From: Nostoc flagelliforme FACHB-838
GTDB taxonomy: Bacteria; Cyanobacteriota; Cyanobacteriia; Cyanobacteriales; Nostocaceae
Assembly: GCF_014698065.1 (NCBI RefSeq)
Contig: NZ_JACJSI010000025.1
Coordinates: forward strand, 23,205-87,204
Direction: 5' to 3'
DNA: 64,000 bases
Position 1 is the stretch's first letter; every line of letters begins with the position of its first letter. Below are positions 60,501 through 64,000 of the stretch, piece after piece. The notes under the pieces were generated by a model that made no database searches, was not told the origin of the DNA, and was given only the letters and a program-made list of their open reading frames with translations. The position numbers were made by a program, and so were the translations under genes.

Positions 60501-60586
60501 TTGCTAGTCATTTATATCAACTAGCTAAAGGTTTTAAAGGCAAACAAATATTAGAGTTTCTGCAAAAGTATTTTGAGGCTATATGA
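54503..60586 (+). CDS. Giant hybrid signalling protein: Ser/Thr kinase + AAA ATPase + GAF + histidine kinase + receiver (HstK-type)
   Basis: 2027 residues. About 7-270 is a eukaryotic-type protein kinase (Lys37, then [10 protein letters not shown] with Asp129 in place of HRD, and IDFSIAS with Asp149 in place of DFG). An AAA/STAND-like ATPase follows from about 300 (Walker [10 protein letters not shown] 329-337; Walker [12 protein letters not shown]). A helical TPR-like region is next, then GAF (about 1340-1500), a coiled-coil helix, HisKA with His1556 ([14 protein letters not shown]), HATPase ([30 protein letters not shown]) and a receiver with Asp1859. This is the domain order of the HstK proteins of Anabaena 7120. 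It overlaps the next gene by four bases (ATGA). Confidence 0.93.
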   Translation: MSIILADYNLIKVIHDGINTCLYRAFQKSEQTSVIIKTIKAEYPTREQIAYIKHEYQILQFLQIEGAIQPLGLESTQNGVALILQDFEGETLKDIISAPNLELNNFLQIAIQLAATLYQLHQNNLIHKDIQPHNILINSNTGQIKIIDFSIASRLSRENQIVNDFNLLGGSLAYISPEQTGRMNRSIDYRTDFYSLGVTFYEMLTSKLPFVADDPLELVHSHIAKIPLPPHELNTKIPIAVSDIIMKLLAKTAEERYQNALGLKADLEVCLHQLETTGEIENFAIGQLDLSSRFLIPQKLYGREREVVELMNAFERVSSGTTELMLVNGYSGIGKTSLVNEVHKPIIRQRGYFISGKFDQYKRNIPYASLIQAFQELMRQILTENAEKLTNWKKKLLEAVGVNGQVIIDFIPELEKIIGSQPEIPQLGINEAQNRFNRLFQQLIYVFSQAKHPLVIFLDDLQWADSASLKLIQLLISDPENKYFLIIGAYRDNEVSPTHPFILILKELKKSGANVNNIVLQPLNIYHINQLVNDTLRSCLDNSDNLANLVFNKTQGNPFFVTQLLKCLYQDNLLYFNFNTGFWQWDIEIIQDIDITNNVVELMVNQIQRLLPTTQEVLKLAACIGDKFSLDILSIVNQKSLSETAKELWEALQAGLILPIDSSYKIPLLVSEQLEEQLIIELIQQEQKIIAYKFLHDRVQQASYSLIPDIKKKETHLRIGQLLLQKSSLEERKENIFYLVNHLNYGRDLLTSKSEKYELAALNLIAGQKAKAAAAYESAMRYFKVALSLLTASSWNQKYELTLTLHQEAAEAAFLSGDFEQMEILAEIVLQQAKTQLEKVKVYELRIKSCEVQRKLLEAVQLGLKVLEMLGVKLNQLPTPLDIQEAIQETTNNLAGKEIEDLINLPSMTDVHKLAAMRLISSLVPAAYQSAPALFILMACQEVNLSIKNGNTPFSASGFADYGVVFSGLSQDIEAAYQIGQLALNLLERLDAVEVRSQVLFKVSTFIIHWKHHVRDTLPLLEDAYSSGLDSGDLVHTGYSASNKCQYSYWSGSELKSLEQEMARYSKLIAQIHQETALKWHQVFHQAVLNLIGLSENPCRLIGESYNEDKLLELHIKSNERTVIHYVFLNKLILCYLFGEFTHALENSIKAEQYLDGVTGWLNVPLFHFYDSLVQLAIYPSASFGSQENLPDKVKINQQKMRKWADHAPMNFQHKYDLVEAEKARVLGQYWQAMEYYDRAIGRAKEQGYIQEQALANELAAKFYFECGREKVAQAYLADAYYGYMRWGATAKLRDLEIKYPQISARLLEQRTHSPDQSLLVQSLNSSISKPFDLATFIKASQALSGEIVFEKLLAKLMQIVLENAGAETGFLILERGGNLFIEASGRFGQTEINVQQSTPVEMSQQLPIYIINYVHRTQENVVLSDATCEGKFTTDSYIVQHKPKSILCSPIIHQGKVFGILYLENKLIAGAFTPERLEVLQLLSSQAAISLENARLYNDLEEYNRTLEIKVKERTLELQDKNLELQQQISERQKAEEIAASANRAKSEFLANMSHELRTPLNGILGYTQIFQTDTSLTPQQRNGVNIIHQCGEHLLTLINDILDISRIEARKMELYLQEFNLSAFLEGIVEICRIRAEHKGISLIYRPLYPLPSLVRADNKRLRQILINLLSNAVKFTKKGSITFKVGYVNQDRDWTINTGSLAGQLSNSKIRFQVEDTGSGIASEQLEEIFLPFKQVGEDSLKIEGTGLGLTISRQLVQMMGSELYVTSELGKGSVFWLDLELPEVFQYTKIDANELNIIGFLGTKRKILVVDDKWENRSVLVNILEPLGFEVLEATDGLDCLQKVPEFQPNLILMDLVMAKMDGFEATRRLRALQNFQEVIVIAISASVFEFNQQESRKVGCDGFLPKPIQRVELLENLQVHLELKWVYEDQGKAKKIKDEKKSITNSLNLTSQAPIIAPSASELAILLDLARRGNLISIAERSVELEKIDEKLQPFASHLYQLAKGFKGKQILEFLQKYFEAI

Positions 60587-62589
60587 AAAATGATTCTAAT
60601 AAATCTAGTGTTATTTTAATCGTTGATGACACTCCTATCAATTTAGAAGTACTTTATGATTTTTTAGGCAAAGCTGGATTTACGGTTTTGATTGCTGAAG
60701 ATGGCGAAAGTGCGATCGCTAGAGCTGAATATGCACCACCAGACTTAATTTTGTTAGACATCCTCATGCCGGGAATGGACGGTTTTGAAACTTGTCGGTT
60801 GCTGAAAAAGAGTGGATTAACGCAAGATATTCCGATCATTTTTATGACTGCACTTTCCGAAACTGTGGATAAAGTCAAAGGCTTTGAACTGGGTGCAGTC
60901 GATTATCTCACCAAACCGCTTCAGCACCAAGAAGTCTTAGCTAGAATTCAACTTCATCTCAAGTTGCGATTTCTAACAAAAACCCTGCAAGAACAAAATT
61001 TACGCTTGGAAAATGAAATTGCTGAACGCTTACAAGTAGAAGAAAAAATCCGCGAACAAGCTGCTTTACTAGATATTACGAGCGATGCAATTCTTGTCAA
61101 AGATTTTGACAATCAAATCCGTTTCTGGAACCAAGGAGCAGAACATTTGTATGGCTGGAAAGCCACGGAAGTAATTGGTAAGAATGTTAAACAAATTTTA
61201 TATCTACCAGAAACCTTGTCTCAAATCCAGGATATTTATGCAAATATAGCTAAGTCTGGTTTTTGGCATGGTGAATTACACCAAGTTAATAAAAAAGGGC
61301 AAGATATTATTGTTGCCAGTCGTTGGACTTTAATGCGCGATCGCAACGGGCAAGCAATATCGATTTTAACCGTAAATACTGATATTACCGAAAAAAAGCA
61401 TTTAGAAACTCAAGTTCTACGGGCGCAACGTCTAGAAAGTATTGGCACCCTAGCTAGTGGCATAGCTCATGATCTGAACAATATACTGACTCCGATTTTA
61501 ACGACAGCACAATTGTTACAGATGAAAATGCCCGATGCTGATGAGCGTAATCAACAGATGTTAAAAACTATAGAAAATAATTCTAAACGTGGGGCTGCTT
61601 TAGTCAAGCAAGTCTTGCAGTTTGCTCGAGGAATTGATGGTCAGCGTACCGTTGTGCAAATGAACCATTTATTTTCAGAAATTCAGCAAATTGTTCAAGA
61701 GACTTTTCCAAAATCGATTGAATTGACAGAGCATATTCAACCTGAACTTTGGGCTGTAATTGGCGATGCAACGCACCTACATCAACTACTGATCAACTTA
61801 GTAGTTAATGCTCGTGATGCTATGCCCAAAGGTGGCCATATCGGAATTTCTGCGGAAAATCTCTTGATTGATGAAGATTATGCACGCATGAATCTGGATG
61901 CCCATGTTGGCCCTTACATTGCTATTACTGTTGCAGATACAGGAATGGGGATGCGCTCAGAGATTATCGATAGAATCTTTGAGCCGTTTTTTACCACTAA
62001 AGAGATTGGCAAAGGTACAGGATTGGGTTTGTCTACCGCCAAAGGTATTATCCAAAGTCATGGTGGTTTTGTAACTGTGACTAGTCAAGTCGGCAAAGGT
62101 ACGGAATTTAAAGTTTACTTGCCGGCAGTGGAAGTAGCAAAAACGCCCCTAGTAGAAGACCTGGAGTTATTTAAAGGTAATGGAGAATTAATTTTAGTTG
62201 TTGATGACGAAACCAGAATTTTGGAAACTACTAAAATATTATTAGAAGTTTACAACTACACAGTACTGACAGCTAGTAATGGGATTGAAGCGATCGCGCT
62301 TTATGTTCAACACGAAGACGAAATAAGCGTAGTGTTGATGGATATGATGATGCCCTTAATGGATGGTGCAACTGCTATCACTACGTTGCAAAAAATTAAT
62401 TCCCAAGTCAAGGTTGTGGCTGTTAGCGGTCTGAACGTTAGTGAGAAACTGGCTAAGATGCCTGGAATTAAAAAGTTTATTGCTAAACCATATACGACTA
62501 AGGTGTTATTGCAGACTTTACACAGTATTCTTGTGCAGAAATCCACAAATCCAAACTTATGTATTGCACCTAGTGGTCTATCACATTAA
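60583..62589 (+). CDS. Hybrid histidine kinase with two receivers and PAS domain
   Basis: 668 residues. Order: receiver 1 ([13 protein letters not shown], Asp59; Lys in TKPL), a short coiled-coil linker, PAS domain about 155-270 ([20 protein letters not shown]), HisKA with His296 ([16 protein letters not shown], NtrB-like), HATPase ([32 protein letters not shown]) and receiver 2 ([13 protein letters not shown], Asp587). All phospho-sites are intact. The start ATG overlaps the stop of the giant kinase, so the two should be translated together and probably signal in one pathway. No output domain that binds DNA is present. Confidence 0.93.
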   Translation: MKNDSNKSSVILIVDDTPINLEVLYDFLGKAGFTVLIAEDGESAIARAEYAPPDLILLDILMPGMDGFETCRLLKKSGLTQDIPIIFMTALSETVDKVKGFELGAVDYLTKPLQHQEVLARIQLHLKLRFLTKTLQEQNLRLENEIAERLQVEEKIREQAALLDITSDAILVKDFDNQIRFWNQGAEHLYGWKATEVIGKNVKQILYLPETLSQIQDIYANIAKSGFWHGELHQVNKKGQDIIVASRWTLMRDRNGQAISILTVNTDITEKKHLETQVLRAQRLESIGTLASGIAHDLNNILTPILTTAQLLQMKMPDADERNQQMLKTIENNSKRGAALVKQVLQFARGIDGQRTVVQMNHLFSEIQQIVQETFPKSIELTEHIQPELWAVIGDATHLHQLLINLVVNARDAMPKGGHIGISAENLLIDEDYARMNLDAHVGPYIAITVADTGMGMRSEIIDRIFEPFFTTKEIGKGTGLGLSTAKGIIQSHGGFVTVTSQVGKGTEFKVYLPAVEVAKTPLVEDLELFKGNGELILVVDDETRILETTKILLEVYNYTVLTASNGIEAIALYVQHEDEISVVLMDMMMPLMDGATAITTLQKINSQVKVVAVSGLNVSEKLAKMPGIKKFIAKPYTTKVLLQTLHSILVQKSTNPNLCIAPSGLSH

Positions 62590-62761
62590 TTCTGATGGTT
62601 GGGTAAATCTTTGAAAGCTTAACTCTAGCGTCTTCTGTACGAAAGCGCCAATCCACACAAACTTTATTTGTATTACGTTCACATTCCCAACTTGAAACCT
62701 CTTTTTCTAAAGTTTTGGTATCGGGAAATCTTCTTTGAAGACATTGGCGCACGAGTATCAA
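62570..62761 (-). pseudogene. IS630-family transposase C-terminal remnant
   Basis: Reads VRQCLQRRFPDTKTLEKEV, then SSWECERN and VDWRFRTEDARVKLSKIYP. These fit the C-terminus of IS630 (Tc1/mariner-like) transposases. Nothing upstream continues the gene beyond about 62765, and it overlaps the 3' end of the histidine kinase gene by 20 bases. Confidence 0.75.
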
Positions 62762-62846
62762 GCAAGTAGTTAATATAAATAAGCAGAACTATTTGACCTT
62801 TCCAATTGGCAACGGCATTTCTCCACGTAGGTGATAGATTCGTTCA

Positions 62847-63836
62847 TTAACATAATTGAGGATTAGCAGCAATTAATGCTACTGCATCTGAACTAGGCAA
62901 TGGTTTGGAAAAAAAGTATCCTTGCACAAATTCACAGTTTAAATCTTTTAAAATCGCTAGTTGCTGTTGTGTTTCGACACCTTCAGCGACCGCTTTCATT
63001 CCTAGTTTATGTGCCAGGGTGACGATAATCTCGATAATGTCCAGATTTCGCTTATCAGTAGTCATAGGGTTAATAAAAGAACGGTCAATCTTTAACACAC
63101 TAATCGGAAAGCTATAAAGACGGCCTAATGACGAGTAGCCAGTGCCAAAATCATCAATTGATATCTCAATACCCAATTCTTGCAGTTGTAGGAGTACAGC
63201 AATAGCTTCATCACCGTTTTCTACAATGACTGTTTCAGTAATCTCTAGCGTTAAATGATTCGGATTTAGACCAGTTGAAAGCAAAATGTCTCGAATTTGC
63301 TCAATCAAATTGGGCTGGCAAAATTGTTTAGCGGAGAGATTGACACTCATTTTTTCTAGTGAGTGCTGAGGATAGCTGACCAGCCACGCTTGCATTTGAC
63401 GACACGCTTGGAAAAGCACCCAGTAGCCAAGCTCGACAATTAATCCAGTTTCTTCCGCCAAGGGAATAAACTCACCCGGAGCGAGCAAACCACGCTTTGG
63501 ATGCTGCCATCGCAGCAACGCTTCAAAACCCATAATAGAGCCGCTAATGAGCGAAACAATTGGTTGGTAATAAAGTTGAAATTCTTGATGTTCAATTGCT
63601 CGGCGTAGATCAACCTCTAACTGCAATCTCGTTATTGCACTAGCATACATATCCTGATTAAATAGGACATAACGCGATTTGCCCAAAGCCTTGGCCTGGT
63701 ACATCGCCGTATCAGCATCTCTCAGCAATTGTTCTGGTTGGTCATACTCAAGTATAGAACTTAGAGCAATGCCGATACTTGCACTTGTAAACACTTCTTG
63801 CCCATCAAGCCTCAAAGGTAATTTTAGTCTAGCGTG
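62847..63836 (-). pseudogene. GGDEF-EAL cyclic-di-GMP protein, 5' end lost
   Basis: About the last 30 residues of a GGDEF domain (VFTSASIGIALSS, then LLRDADTAMYQAKALG) lead into a full EAL domain: FEALLRWQHP (the EAL motif, here Glu-Ala-Leu), NLTLEITETVIV, ISIDDFGTGYSSLGRL, and AEGVETQQQL. All of these are the normal phosphodiesterase motifs, so c-di-GMP hydrolysis may be intact if the chain is made. The GGDEF half is missing: upstream of LKLPLRLDGQEV the frame runs into foreign sequence (toward 63838 onward). The TTG at 63815 is the only initiation option found. Confidence 0.8.
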
Positions 63837-63905
63837 GCAAAACTTACTAGAGAAGAGCGGAAATCCTGTAATCTTGACCTTGTAGCCAAATAATGGTGCA
63901 AAAAC

Positions 63906-64000
63906 TTGGCAAGAAAAAGTTTAAAACCAGAGGCAACATCGTTTGAAGTACTCGATTGTGTTCAAAAAAAATGCCCTTCGTGCGGTCAAGCAATGTGGAA
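63906..64000 (+). CDS. Start of a probable transposase (runs off the window)
   Basis: An open frame from about 63906 reads MARKSLKPEATSFEVLDCV, then KKCPSCGQAMW, to the end. The KCPSCG zinc-finger start following a short N-terminus is common in IS transposases. It sits right where the GGDEF-EAL gene is cut, so an insertion event is the simple reading. The family cannot be fixed from 31 residues. Confidence 0.4.
   Translation, partial: MARKSLKPEATSFEVLDCVQKKCPSCGQAMW

Overview
The window looks like a chromosomal segment of a filamentous, heterocyst-forming cyanobacterium of the Nostoc/Anabaena group. This rests on dozens of HIP1 octamers (gcgatcgc), a lone second photosystem I core gene (psaB2 type), a PrcA-type calcium-dependent protease, a PEP-CTERM protein, a very large Ser/Thr-His hybrid kinase, and many small palindromic repeats and decayed insertion sequences. 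No species can be named from the sequence alone. No rRNA, tRNA or CRISPR array was recognised.

Layout. About 0.4-12.5 kb, minus strand: sugar and exopolysaccharide genes (galE, a GH1-RmlD fusion, a glycosyltransferase-UDP-galactopyranose mutase fusion, a GH43-like hydrolase, a PhyH oxygenase, a cupin, galK, an M24-like protein). Together they suggest galactose salvage and galactofuranose chemistry. About 13-16 kb, plus strand: a small membrane protein and psaB2, with an NtcA-like site in the long leader. 16.4-19 kb: two low-complexity Gly/Asn repeat proteins, one ending in a PEP-CTERM tail. 19.5-25.4 kb: two oxidoreductases, a pentapeptide-repeat membrane protein and a quinone-reductase-like gene. 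25.5-32.7 kb: a divergent two-partner secretion pair whose cargo combines a family 2 glycosyltransferase, a TPS/haemagglutinin domain and a C-terminal CHAT protease. 33-40 kb: small conserved genes, then a plus-strand cluster with a Cys-less asparagine-synthetase homologue, a fold-III PLP decarboxylase homologue lacking the catalytic lysine, and a zinc-ribbon membrane protein with a Toprim-like tail. 40.1-43 kb: an orphan protease-prodomain-like gene facing prcA. 43.3-52.4 kb: thiC with a TPP riboswitch, an RTX repeat protein, a pseudouridine synthase, an IS remnant, phoD and ilvD. 52.4-54.2 kb: decayed genes around an isochorismatase-type hydrolase. 54.5-62.6 kb: a two-gene signalling operon. 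62.6-64 kb: an IS630 remnant, a GGDEF-EAL gene cut at its 5' end, and the start of a probable transposase.

The most unusual items are the GT2-TPS-CHAT fusion with its TpsB transporter, the double pseudo-enzyme pair at 35.6-38.7 kb, the topoisomerase VI-like Toprim segment in a membrane protein, the stand-alone prodomain beside prcA, and the psaB2 locus. Many small palindromic repeats sit between genes and some lie in frame inside coding regions, where they supply codons or a stop. All functional calls are by motif reading; no database search was run.
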